Positions 33,994-42,029 of a stretch of 64,000 bases of DNA are shown here, one piece after another (the stretch's first letter is position 1; each line of letters begins with the position of its first letter). The stretch is taken from NCBI RefSeq assembly GCF_000426845.1, contig NZ_AUGD01000001.1, positions 582,001-646,000 on the forward strand, given 5' to 3'. Under the pieces are notes generated by a model, which saw nothing but the letters and a program-made list of their open reading frames with translations, had not been told where the DNA came from and searched no databases. The position numbers and the translations under genes were made by a program. This stretch comes from Bradyrhizobium sp. in8p8 (lineage in GTDB: Bacteria; Pseudomonadota; Alphaproteobacteria; Rhizobiales; Xanthobacteraceae).

Positions 33994-34980
33994 CTAACCT
34001 TTGAGCGCACCCGCCGTCAGCCCTGCGACGAAATATCGATAGCAGAACATAAAGATAACGAACAACGGCAGAGCAATAAGGGTTGCGCCGGCGAGTATCT
34101 CACCCCAACGCAGATCTTGCGCGCCAAGCATTGATGCCAAGCCCACGGGCAATGTCTTGCGATCATCACTCATGATGAGGATGAGCGCGAATACGTAGTC
34201 CGCCCAGGACAGCAAAAACGAGAAGATGCCGACCGTAATCAAGCCGGGGGCCGAAAGCGGAAGGACCACCTTGATGAAGGCGCCGAATTGGGAACAGCCG
34301 TCCACCATTGCCGCTTCCTCCAGATCGAACGGCATCGATTTGAAAAAGCCCCATAGCAGCCACACCGCCAGCGGCAGCGAAATCGCCAGGTGAGCGATTA
34401 GCAGGCCCCACAAGCTATCGGCTAAGCCAGCTATTCGGAACAAGGCGGACATCGGAATAACCAACATCAATGGCGGAAACATGTAGGCGAACAGCATGGA
34501 CGCGACCAACGTCGTTTTGCCCCGAAACCGTAAACGCGTCGCTCCATAAGCAATGAATGATGACAGCGTCGTCGCCACGGCAATCGTAGCCATAGCCATC
34601 ATGACGCTATTAACGAAATTCGCCGGATAGTTCGTAAGCTGCAAGAGTGACTTGTAAGAGCTTAGATCGGGTGGCCAGAAAACCAAGGATGAATCCAGAA
34701 ATAGCTTTTCGGGCGACCTCAGACTGGAGAGGATCATCCAGTAGATCGGGAAGAAGGAATAGATGCAGATTAGCGCAACCGCGGCATACAAACCGACGCG
34801 GCCGGCAATCTGCTTCAGCGACTTGCCGTAATACCGCGTCGTTTTCCCGTGCGAGACTGAAGGTGTGGAGTCTGAGATTTCTCTTCCTGAGCCGCTAGAG
34901 CTATGCAACATCCGCACCGCTCGTGAACCAACGACGACAGCGGCAGCAGAGCGGGCTTGATTTTGAGTCGACATCGTCAT
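33994..34980 (-). CDS. Carbohydrate-type ABC importer permease (MalG-like)
   Basis: A 328-residue CUT1 permease with six membrane segments; the N-terminal 50 residues before the first segment (LYAAVALICIYSFFPIYWMI) are unusually long and polar. The EAA loop is in DLEEAAMVDGCSQFGAFIKVVLP. ATG overlaps the stop of the upstream permease (ATGA). It is the last gene of the order ATPase, binding protein, permease, permease. CUT1 importers carry oligosaccharides, polyols or glycerol phosphates, and some carry other polyhydroxylated compounds. Confidence 0.88.
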   Translation of the reverse strand: MTMSTQNQARSAAAVVVGSRAVRMLHSSSGSGREISDSTPSVSHGKTTRYYGKSLKQIAGRVGLYAAVALICIYSFFPIYWMILSSLRSPEKLFLDSSLVFWPPDLSSYKSLLQLTNYPANFVNSVMMAMATIAVATTLSSFIAYGATRLRFRGKTTLVASMLFAYMFPPLMLVIPMSALFRIAGLADSLWGLLIAHLAISLPLAVWLLWGFFKSMPFDLEEAAMVDGCSQFGAFIKVVLPLSAPGLITVGIFSFLLSWADYVFALILIMSDDRKTLPVGLASMLGAQDLRWGEILAGATLIALPLFVIFMFCYRYFVAGLTAGALKG

Positions 34981-35849
34981 CGTCCCTGCTTGGCCTCGTC
35001 GATCGGAAAAACCCTGAGGTAAATCAAGATAATGCTCGCCAACATCAAGAACGAGATGGTGGCGACAGCGGCCCCCCCTCCCAAGTCGAACTCGAGAAAC
35101 GCTTTTCGGTAGGCCAACGTGGGAAGCGTCTCGGTTTCGTTGAGCGGTCCGCCCTTCGTTAGAAGCCAGATCACGTCGAACTTGTTGAACATCCAGATCC
35201 CTCTCAGGAGGATGACCACGATCAACACTGACCTCAATCCTGGCAGCGTGACATGCCAGAATTGCTTCATAACCCCTGCTCCATCGACCCGGGCCGCTTC
35301 ATACAGTTGAGCCGGAATGGATTGAAGGCCGGCAAGAACACAGGTCACGACAAACGGCGTCCAGATCCAAACGCTAACAAGGACAATAGTCGCCTTCGCG
35401 CTCGTTGAATTACCTCCCCAATCGAACATCCCATATCCGAATGACGCGAAGACACTCTTGAGAAGGCCGTAGTTGGGATCAAGAATCCACTGCGTGATGA
35501 GGCAGGCGACGACCGTCGGAAGAAAATACGGCACGATTGACAGCGCCCGCACGACAGTCTGCCCCACAAACTGCCTATTGAGGACGAGCGCAATGGTGAC
35601 GCCGAGAACGACTTGCAGCACGATCGCCGAGATGGCGATCGTGACACCGTTTAACAGCGAGCCCCAGAACAGCGGCTCACTAAGAACCTTCACGTAATTG
35701 CCAAGTCCCACCCACTGCGGCGGGTCGATGAACGACGCCGCTGTGTAGAAGGAGAGCTTTATCGAATAGAGGAGAGGTCCGCCAACAATTGTACCGAGTA
35801 CCAGTACACCCCCGATGAACAAACCGATGATTCGCCAGTCCTGTCGCAT
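34977..35849 (-). CDS. Carbohydrate-type ABC importer permease (MalF-like)
   Basis: A 290-residue permease with six membrane segments. The EAA loop that contacts the ATPase is LYEAARVDGAGVMKQFWHVT. The segment LTKGGPLNETETLPTLAYRK is typical of UgpA/LacF-type CUT1 permeases. It is translationally coupled to the following permease through an ATGA overlap. Confidence 0.9.
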   Translation of the reverse strand: MRQDWRIIGLFIGGVLVLGTIVGGPLLYSIKLSFYTAASFIDPPQWVGLGNYVKVLSEPLFWGSLLNGVTIAISAIVLQVVLGVTIALVLNRQFVGQTVVRALSIVPYFLPTVVACLITQWILDPNYGLLKSVFASFGYGMFDWGGNSTSAKATIVLVSVWIWTPFVVTCVLAGLQSIPAQLYEAARVDGAGVMKQFWHVTLPGLRSVLIVVILLRGIWMFNKFDVIWLLTKGGPLNETETLPTLAYRKAFLEFDLGGGAAVATISFLMLASIILIYLRVFPIDEAKQGR

Positions 35850-35881
35850 AGCCTCGGGCCTCTATTCACCAGTTCCGATGC

Positions 35882-37240
35882 TCAGCCAATTTTTCGGATT
35901 CGATCGGCGGCGGCTTTCACGCAGTCGCTTGACGACATGTTCTTAAGAACCCGATTTTGCAGCATCTCCGGCATAATGTTCGCATCAAAGACCTTGCACG
36001 GTCGCAGATCAAACGACGGACCCGTCATATCTATTGAGTTAAGAACCGTCTTGCTGTCTTCATCAATGAACGACTTCATCTGCTCCATCGTCGCCCAATG
36101 CTTCTGAATCATCGGATGATTTTTCCACCGTGGATCTTCGTAAATGTCCAATCGCGCCGGTTGGAAATTCATCCAGGCGGAGTGCAGCCAGCGAATATAG
36201 TGCGCGTCAATAAACCATTGTAGAAACTTAAAGGCCGCCTCAGTCTGCTTAGTCTTGTAAAGAATAAAGCCATCGAAGGCGAAGGACAGTGCGTTCTGCT
36301 TACCAGCACTGTCTGGAGAAGCGAAAATACCATACTTGTTTGCGAGGTCCGGATTGCGAGCTTCCAGCGCCTCGACTACGCGGCCCGAATAGACGGTATG
36401 CGCAACCTTTCCCGTCGCGAAAAGACTCATCAGCTCAGCATAGCTGACCGTGTTCATGCCAGCCGGCATCGTTTTATAAAGATCGGCATATAGATCGAGA
36501 AAACGGCCGGTCGGTCCGGCATTCCCCGGCGCATCGAGAACGACGTTCCACTTGTCGTCATAAAACTTCGGCGCGTCTGCAAACAAGTTGCCGAAGCTCG
36601 CCCAGTTGGTGGCACTGTCACTCGCGAGCGGTATGACGCACCCCCCTCGCTCTATGTTGCCATCCTTCGCGACAGTCAGCGCCCGGCAATTCTCAAGGAA
36701 CTCGGCCCATGTGTTGGGAACCTTCAGGCCCTTCTCCTGATACAGATCTTTTCTGTAGAAAACCGTCACCAAATTGTAGTCATAGGGATAGAACCAATTT
36801 TCTCCCTTATATGACCAGGTTCCCTGCTTCCCCCACGAATATTTTTTGACAAGATCCGTCAACGGCACGATGTGACCCGCCATCGCGTATTGCAAGATGT
36901 GCGCAATGTATCCCGCCGTGGCGATATCGTAAGGAGCGCCAGCATTGATGGCCGCCATCGACTTCGCATAACCACCACTAATCGGCGTCGAGTCGACGAC
37001 GATTTTTACGCCGAACTTGCTCTCGTATTCATTGCACGCATCGCGCAAGGCCGATTGGCTCGCAGCAGTCGTTTCAGCGTTCAAAATGCGAAGCGTTACC
37101 CCGGACTGTGCGTTGACATAGGGCGCGGAAAGTGAGCCCGCGATGCCAGCCGCTGCACCAGCCGTCGTTTTGAGAAAACGCCGCCGATCGATGTCGCTCA
37201 CGTTAGCCTTGGAACTCGGCGCGCCTAAGCTGAGCTTGTC
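35882..37240 (-). CDS. Family-1 solute-binding protein with Tat signal
   Basis: A 452-residue extracellular binding protein of SBP family 1. The N-terminus has a twin-arginine export signal (DRRRFLKTTAGAAAGIAGSL) ending near YVNAQSG, so it is probably exported folded. The start at 37240 is chosen because GGGAGAG lies six bases upstream; an in-frame ATG at 37264 is the alternative. Either way the gene start overlaps the 3' end of the ATPase gene by 38 to 62 bases, which couples their translation. It captures the substrate for the MalFG-like permeases. Confidence 0.85.
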   Translation of the reverse strand, partial: DKLSLGAPSSKANVSDIDRRRFLKTTAGAAAGIAGSLSAPYVNAQSGVTLRILNAETTAASQSALRDACNEYESKFGVKIVVDSTPISGGYAKSMAAINAGAPYDIATAGYIAHILQYAMAGHIVPLTDLVKKYSWGKQGTWSYKGENWFYPYDYNLVTVFYRKDLYQEKGLKVPNTWAEFLENCRALTVAKDGNIERGGCVIPLASDSATNWASFGNLFADAPKFYDDKWNVVLDAPGNAGPTGRFLDLYADLYKTMPAGMNTVSYAELMSLFATGKVAHTVYSGRVVEALEARNPDLANKYGIFASPDSAGKQNALSFAFDGFILYKTKQTEAAFKFLQWFIDAHYIRWLHSAWMNFQPARLDIYEDPRWKNHPMIQKHWATMEQMKSFIDEDSKTVLNSIDMTGPSFDLRPCKVFDANIMPEMLQNRVLKNMSSSDCVKAAADRIRKIG

Positions 37241-38363
37241 CATGAAGTTCTCTCCCGTTGCCATTTTCGCCTTTCGTCGAGGTCCGCCTCAGTGTCTTGC
37301 CGCTCTCGCGCGAGAACAGGTGCAACTTCTCTTGAGACAAATTCACAAAAATTCGGTCGCCCGCCCTCAGCGCATCGTCCCGAGCAAATACCGCGCGGAT
37401 TTTGTTGCCATCGATCTTACCCAGCACATAGGTTTGCGCGCCGATTTGCTCGACCAAGCCGACTACCAGCTCAAAAGCCGTGGAGGTTTCCGCGCGCTCG
37501 ATGTGCTCGGGCCTAATGCCAAGCGTGACATCCCTTTCCGCTTCGGAGAATGACTGGGCAGGCAAGTTGACGCTCAAACCGCCGGAGCGCATTACGAGCG
37601 CGCCCCCGTCGCGCATCAACCCGCCATCAATCAGGTTCATCTCTGGAGACCCGATGAAAGTCGCCACGAAGGCGTTCGCGGGCCGATCATAAAGGTCAAG
37701 CGGACTGCCCGCCTGTTGGATGAATCCGTCACGCATGATCACGATACGATCGCCGAGCGTCATGGCCTCGACCTGATCGTGGGTAACAAATATCATCGTC
37801 GCGCCCAATCGGGCGTGTAGCGTCGCAATCTCTTCTCGCGTCCGGACCCGCAGCTTCGCATCAAGGTTCGAGAGGGGTTCGTCGAGGAGGAATACGTCGG
37901 GATCTCTGACTAACGCGCGACCAAGCGCTACGCGCTGCATCTGACCACCCGACAATTGGCGTGGCTTGCGCTCCAGCAGGGCCTCCAATCCGAGACTTGA
38001 TGCCGCGCTGCGCACCCGACGATCGATCTCCTGCTGTGGCGTCCTACGGACCCGAAGGCCGAAGGCCATGTTTTCGAAGACCGTCTTCTGTGGATAGAGA
38101 GCGTAGTTCTGAAAAACCATCGCAATGTTGCGATCTTTCGGCGGAAGCGCGGTGACGTCCCTTCCGTCGATCAGAATCTTGCCGAATGTGACGTCATCTA
38201 GACCGGCGAGCATTCGCAACGTCGTGGACTTGCCGCAGCCGGACGGGCCGACGAACACGACCAGTTCGCCATCGGCAATATCCAACGAAAAGTCCTGAAC
38301 GGCCCATGGCCCTCGATCTCCTCCAAAGGATTTCGCGACATTCTGGAGAGTTACTCGCGCCAT
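37203..38363 (-). CDS. Carbohydrate-type ABC importer ATPase (UgpC/MalK-like)
   Basis: A 386-residue ATPase of the CUT1 group. Walker A GPSGCGKST, signature LSGGQMQRVALGRALV, Walker B VFLLDEPLSNLD, switch His in IFVTHDQVEAMTLGD. The C-terminal OB-fold regulatory domain (LGIRPEHIERAETST) is present. About 30 extra residues at the C-terminus, after FSRESGKTLRR, overlap the binding-protein gene in another frame. The promoter region upstream holds three TTGGT/ACCAA palindromes shared with the divergent CoA-transferase gene. Confidence 0.9.
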   Translation of the reverse strand: MARVTLQNVAKSFGGDRGPWAVQDFSLDIADGELVVFVGPSGCGKSTTLRMLAGLDDVTFGKILIDGRDVTALPPKDRNIAMVFQNYALYPQKTVFENMAFGLRVRRTPQQEIDRRVRSAASSLGLEALLERKPRQLSGGQMQRVALGRALVRDPDVFLLDEPLSNLDAKLRVRTREEIATLHARLGATMIFVTHDQVEAMTLGDRIVIMRDGFIQQAGSPLDLYDRPANAFVATFIGSPEMNLIDGGLMRDGGALVMRSGGLSVNLPAQSFSEAERDVTLGIRPEHIERAETSTAFELVVGLVEQIGAQTYVLGKIDGNKIRAVFARDDALRAGDRIFVNLSQEKLHLFSRESGKTLRRTSTKGENGNGRELHGQAQLRRAEFQG

Positions 38364-38400
38364 ACAGCCAGACCTTCACGTTCTTCCCGGTATTTTCATT

Positions 38401-38430
38401 AATTGGTTAAACCAATTTGGCAGGACCAAA
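38401..38430. promoter_or_regulatory. GntR/FadR-type operators, sites D1 and D2
   Basis: D1, AATTGGT-TAA-ACCAATT (38401-38417), is a perfect palindrome with seven-base arms, the best site in the island. D2, TTTGGC-AGG-ACCAAA (38416-38430), overlaps its end and has one mismatched position. Both lie upstream of the leftward ATPase gene (start 38363). Confidence 0.65.
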
Positions 38431-38460
38431 TGTCGCGTGATGCGCGGTGTCAAGCAGCAT

Positions 38461-38494
38461 TTGGTTTGACCAATCTGGTCGCTCCACATATAGT
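38461..38494 (+). promoter_or_regulatory. Promoter with overlapping operator D3 for the CoA-transferase
   Basis: TTGACC (38466-38471) and TATAGT (38489-38494) are separated by 17 bases, a good housekeeping-type promoter. The palindrome TTGGT-TTG-ACCAA (38461-38473) covers the -35 box, so a bound GntR protein would block RNA polymerase. The coding start follows at 38551. Confidence 0.6.
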
Positions 38495-38550
38495 TAGTGC
38501 GGCCTCGCACGGCGCGCGGCTATTTGACCCGCAGACTTCAAGGAAGCGTG

Positions 38551-39798
38551 ATGGCTGGACCGTTGGCAGGTTATCGAGTGCTGGATCTTTCGAGAATCCT
38601 CGCGGGGCCTTGGTTAGCGCAGTTGCTGTCTGATCTAGGAGCCGAGGTTTGGAAGATCGAACGCCCTGGCACCGGCGACGATACGCGGCAGTGGGGCCCG
38701 CCCTTTCTGCGGAAAGACGGTGGAATTGATACGACCGAAAGCGCGTATTTCCTGAGCGCCAATCGCGGCAAGCATTCGATATGCGTCGATATATCGACTG
38801 ACGAGGGTAGCGCCATTGTGCGCGCACTTGCCCAGCAAGCCGATCTCGTGATCGAGAACTACAAGGTCGGCGACATGGCGCGTTACGGCCTCGACTACGA
38901 GGCGCTTAAAAGGGTCAAGCCTGACATCATTTACTGTTCCATCACCGGCTATGGCCAGACCGGCCCGATGAAGGACGTCGCAGGATACGATATGGCCATT
39001 CAGGCCATCGGCGGCCTGATGAGCATTACCGGAGAGAGTGATGACAAGCCAGGCGGGGGTCCGCAGAAGGTCGGGGTTCCGATCGTCGATATTCTCACTG
39101 GCATGTATAGCGCCGCCGGCGTCATCTCCGCATTACTGCATCGCGAACGCACCGGAGAAGGACAGCATATCGACATGGCACTGCTGGACGTCCAGGTCGC
39201 GGTTCTCGCCAACCAAAATTTGAATTTCCTCACGACCGGCACGCCGCCGAAACGGTTCGGCAACGCGCATCCAAACATCGTTCCATATCAGGTCTTCAGA
39301 ACCAGCGACGGTTCCTTCGTGCTCGCCGTTGGTAATGATCAGCAATTCCGGAAGTTCTGTGCAGCTACTGGTTTAAGCGGCCTGGCAACCGATAGCCGTT
39401 TCGTCACTAACACCGACCGGCTTAAGAATCGTGATCAACTCATCCCCCTACTCGATGCGCATCTGATACAGCAGACGACCCAGCATTGGATTTCCATTCT
39501 GGAGCCCGTGGGCGTGCCTTGCGCACCGATCAACCGGCTGGATCAGGTGTTCGCTCACCCTCAGGTTATCCATCGGGAGATGCAGGTCAATCTTCCTCAT
39601 TCTTCCGGAACAACAGCCCCTCTCGTCGCCAATCCGATAAAGTTTTCCGGAACGAAGATCGAATATGCCAAAGGACCGCCGCGGCGAGGCGAGGATACTG
39701 CAAACATCCTCAAGTCGATACTGAAGTACGACTCGGCGGCCATCCAAGATCTAAGTGAGCGACGGATCATCGATATCGGACGTCCCGAAGTCGGCTAG
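38551..39798 (+). CDS. Class III CoA-transferase (CaiB/BaiF family)
   Basis: A 415-residue family III CoA-transferase. It opens with LAGYRVLDLSRILAGPWLAQ, then VWKIERPGTGDDTRQWGPPF. The catalytic aspartate is in AGYDMAIQAIGGLMSITGE, and ERTGEGQHIDMALLDV is a further signature. It moves CoA between two carboxylic acids without ATP, so it may activate a pathway acid using a product CoA ester. The start at 38551 is chosen for AGGAAG upstream; an in-frame ATG at 38497 lies near the promoter and is rejected. It stands alone in its transcription unit. Confidence 0.88.
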   Translation: MAGPLAGYRVLDLSRILAGPWLAQLLSDLGAEVWKIERPGTGDDTRQWGPPFLRKDGGIDTTESAYFLSANRGKHSICVDISTDEGSAIVRALAQQADLVIENYKVGDMARYGLDYEALKRVKPDIIYCSITGYGQTGPMKDVAGYDMAIQAIGGLMSITGESDDKPGGGPQKVGVPIVDILTGMYSAAGVISALLHRERTGEGQHIDMALLDVQVAVLANQNLNFLTTGTPPKRFGNAHPNIVPYQVFRTSDGSFVLAVGNDQQFRKFCAATGLSGLATDSRFVTNTDRLKNRDQLIPLLDAHLIQQTTQHWISILEPVGVPCAPINRLDQVFAHPQVIHREMQVNLPHSSGTTAPLVANPIKFSGTKIEYAKGPPRRGEDTANILKSILKYDSAAIQDLSERRIIDIGRPEVG

Positions 39799-39935
39799 GG
39801 GCCAAGAGCCCATATCACTCGTCGAATCGTCTCTTGGTCCGGCTGGATGGCAGGTTTGGCAGGAGCGAGCAGCAAAACGGCGAGCCCTGCGCCGAGGAGC
39901 AGGAACGCGGCCACGATCCTCCGGTATTGAAACAT
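39795..39935 (-). CDS. Possible 46-residue single-span membrane peptide
   Basis: A minus-strand frame of 46 codons reads MFQYRRIVAAFLLLGAGLAV, continues as a hydrophobic helix (LLLAPAKPA) and ends in a polar tail with IRRVIWALGP. The positive N-terminus plus one membrane span is typical of small membrane proteins, and GGAGAG lies about ten bases before the ATG. Its stop overlaps the CoA-transferase stop in the opposite direction. No homologue is recognised; chance is not excluded. Confidence 0.3.
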   Translation of the reverse strand: MFQYRRIVAAFLLLGAGLAVLLLAPAKPAIQPDQETIRRVIWALGP

Positions 39936-39950
39936 GAGACGAGCTCTCCG

Positions 39951-39978
39951 TTGACTACCAGGCCTTCGTCGCTATAAT
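39951..39978 (+). promoter_or_regulatory. Promoter of the GMC oxidoreductase gene
   Basis: TTGACT (39951-39956) and a perfect TATAAT (39973-39978) are 16 bases apart. The transcript would start near 39985, leaving a leader of about 120 bases before the coding start at 40107. Confidence 0.55.
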
Positions 39979-39990
39979 TGGATCGACCTG

Positions 39991-40005
39991 ATTGGTAGGA
40001 CCAAT
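39991..40005. promoter_or_regulatory. GntR/FadR-type operator, site E
   Basis: ATTGGT-AGG-ACCAAT, perfect six-base arms, lies just downstream of the TATAAT box, at about +6 to +20. A larger inverted repeat brackets it: CTATAATTGG (39972-39981) pairs with CCAATTATAG (40001-40010). A repressor here would block promoter clearance. Confidence 0.65.
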
Positions 40006-40106
40006 TATAGTTTGGCGATGGCTTTTGCAAGTCGGGAAGGCCTGACCTTGGCGAAACTGGTCGCAAAAACGAACCGATCGTCGGCTTTTGAAATAGGGGA
40101 CGGAGG

Positions 40107-41699
40107 ATGAAGCTCTCGAAATACGATTATATCGTTGTCGGCGCAGGATCGGCAGGATGCGTGCTCGCCGCTCGATTGAGCGAAGATCCCAACGTCAAGG
40201 TGTTGCTGCTCGAGGCCGGACGTCCCTCTTCTTCAATCTTCGTTCACATGCCGGCGGGCATTCGCGTGCTCTACACGAGTCCGAAGCATAACTGGCAATT
40301 TTGGACCGAACCGCAGACCGAACTCAACAATCGCAAGATCTATATTCCCCGTGGCAAGGTGGTGGGAGGGTCGTCCGCCATCAACTCCATGATTGCGATC
40401 CGGGGAAATCCTCAGGATTACGACTCATGGGAAGCGCAAGGCTGTCGTGGGTGGGGGTACGAAAACCTCCGCCCCTACCTTAGAAAAATCGAGGACGCCG
40501 CCCAGGTAACGTCCCAGCCCGATCAGGACCGAGGTTATTCGGGTCCGATCCGACTTTCTTATGGCGTGTTGCAGCATCCAATCTCGAAGGCATTTATTGA
40601 GAGCGCCAAGTCGGCAGGCCTCCCCGAGAACAACGGCTTCAATGGTCCGTCTCAGATGGGCGCAGGCTTCTACGAACTTACGATTTCAGACGGCAAGCGT
40701 TCAGGTGCTTTCAAGTTTCTCGACCAGGGGAAAGGACGAAGCAATCTGACCATCATGGCCAACACTCAGGTTCGGCGCCTCGCGGTCGAAGGCACGCGCG
40801 TTCGGGGTGTTGTCATTGACCACAACGGGCGTGAGGTCACCGTTTCGGCCGAACGAGAAGTCTTGCTGACTTCCGGGGCCATTGGTTCGCCGCAATTACT
40901 GATGCTGTCAGGAATTGGACCGGCCGATCACCTCCGTTCACTCGGCATCAAGCCGGTGCTCGATTCCGCCGGCGTTGGAAGCAATCTGCAAGATCATTTG
41001 GATTGCGCAATTCGATTGGAGGCGTCGCAGCCGATCACACTGACGCCGTACATCGGATTGTTCAGAGGTGCCTTGGCCGGCGCACAATATATGCTCCGAG
41101 GCACGGGGCCCGGCACCTCACAGGGGGTCGAAGCCGGAGCCTTCTGGGGGCCCGATAAAACCTCATCGTGGCCTGAGTGGCAGGCTCATCTCATCGTCGC
41201 GCTGCGAAACCCGCCGCAGGGCGAGCGCGTCCCGCACGGCTTTGCCATTCGCGTATGCCAGCTTCGTCCGAAGAGTCGTGGAACGCTGCGCCTGCGGTCG
41301 GCCGATCCCTTCGTCGCGCCGGCGATCGACCCCCGCTTTCTATCCGATGAAAGTGATTTCGTCAGCATGCAAGAAGGCGTTCGGCAGATGTGCGAGATCA
41401 TCGATCAGCCGGCGCTCCGAAAACACATTAAGCGCAAACTCGATATCGATCCGTTTACCAGCACGGAATCCCGCAAAAAGTGGATACGAGCCCGCGCAGA
41501 AACGATCTACCACCCGGTCGGAACATGTCGCATGGGTGAGGATCGCGACGCCGTGGTCGATAGCAAGCTTCGGGTTCGGGGCATCGACAATCTACGCGTT
41601 ATCGACGGTTCACTTATGCCGACCGTGATCAGCGGAAACACCAATCTGCCGATCATGGCTATGGCGGAGAAAGCTGCAGAGTTGATTGCCGGGAAGTGA
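40107..41699 (+). CDS. GMC-family FAD alcohol oxidoreductase
   Basis: A 530-residue flavoprotein of the glucose-methanol-choline family. The ADP-binding motif is YIVVGAGSAGCVLAARLSE, the first GMC signature is GKVVGGSSAINSMIAIRG, the second is GAIGSPQLLMLSGIGP, and the catalytic pair is His in YHPVGTCRMGED and Asn in SGNTNLPIM. It has no signal peptide. Members oxidise choline, polyethylene glycol, or aliphatic and aryl alcohols to aldehydes; the aldehyde dehydrogenase of the island would take the next step. Its gene is monocistronic with its own promoter and operator. Confidence 0.9.
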   Translation: MKLSKYDYIVVGAGSAGCVLAARLSEDPNVKVLLLEAGRPSSSIFVHMPAGIRVLYTSPKHNWQFWTEPQTELNNRKIYIPRGKVVGGSSAINSMIAIRGNPQDYDSWEAQGCRGWGYENLRPYLRKIEDAAQVTSQPDQDRGYSGPIRLSYGVLQHPISKAFIESAKSAGLPENNGFNGPSQMGAGFYELTISDGKRSGAFKFLDQGKGRSNLTIMANTQVRRLAVEGTRVRGVVIDHNGREVTVSAEREVLLTSGAIGSPQLLMLSGIGPADHLRSLGIKPVLDSAGVGSNLQDHLDCAIRLEASQPITLTPYIGLFRGALAGAQYMLRGTGPGTSQGVEAGAFWGPDKTSSWPEWQAHLIVALRNPPQGERVPHGFAIRVCQLRPKSRGTLRLRSADPFVAPAIDPRFLSDESDFVSMQEGVRQMCEIIDQPALRKHIKRKLDIDPFTSTESRKKWIRARAETIYHPVGTCRMGEDRDAVVDSKLRVRGIDNLRVIDGSLMPTVISGNTNLPIMAMAEKAAELIAGK

Positions 41700-41857
41700 C
41701 CCAATGTTCTCTCCCTCAATGGCAGGAACAATCTGAAACCCTGCCTTTCATCGCACAGGCCATCGCTTGATTTCCCGTGGTCCCGCTCGTTGTCGGCGGT
41801 CTGACGCGAAGGTGTCAGTAAATGGCAGCAAGCGCCTGAGGGCGTCCTCCCTAGACT

Positions 41858-41892
41858 GCCCGGGGTCCGATGACGGGTCCCGGGCTTCTTTT
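41858..41892 (+). terminator. Intrinsic terminator between GMC gene and luxR
   Basis: GCCCGGG (41858-41864) pairs with CCCGGGC (41879-41885) and is followed by TTCTTTT, a clear rho-independent terminator. It lies 160 bases after the GMC stop and about 140 before the luxR start, so it may end the GMC transcript, a small RNA, or a luxR leader. The remaining sequence of this 330-base gap shows no gene. Confidence 0.65.
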
Positions 41893-42029
41893 ATGGATTT
41901 GAGTACCCTTTTGGACATCACCCGCAATCGTCAACGATGTCCGTGCTGCTCTGACCGTTCGATAAGGAAGGTTTAACCGGGACAGCCGTGCCGGAGATCA
42001 AGTACCGACGCCACCTAACCTAGCTCGAC

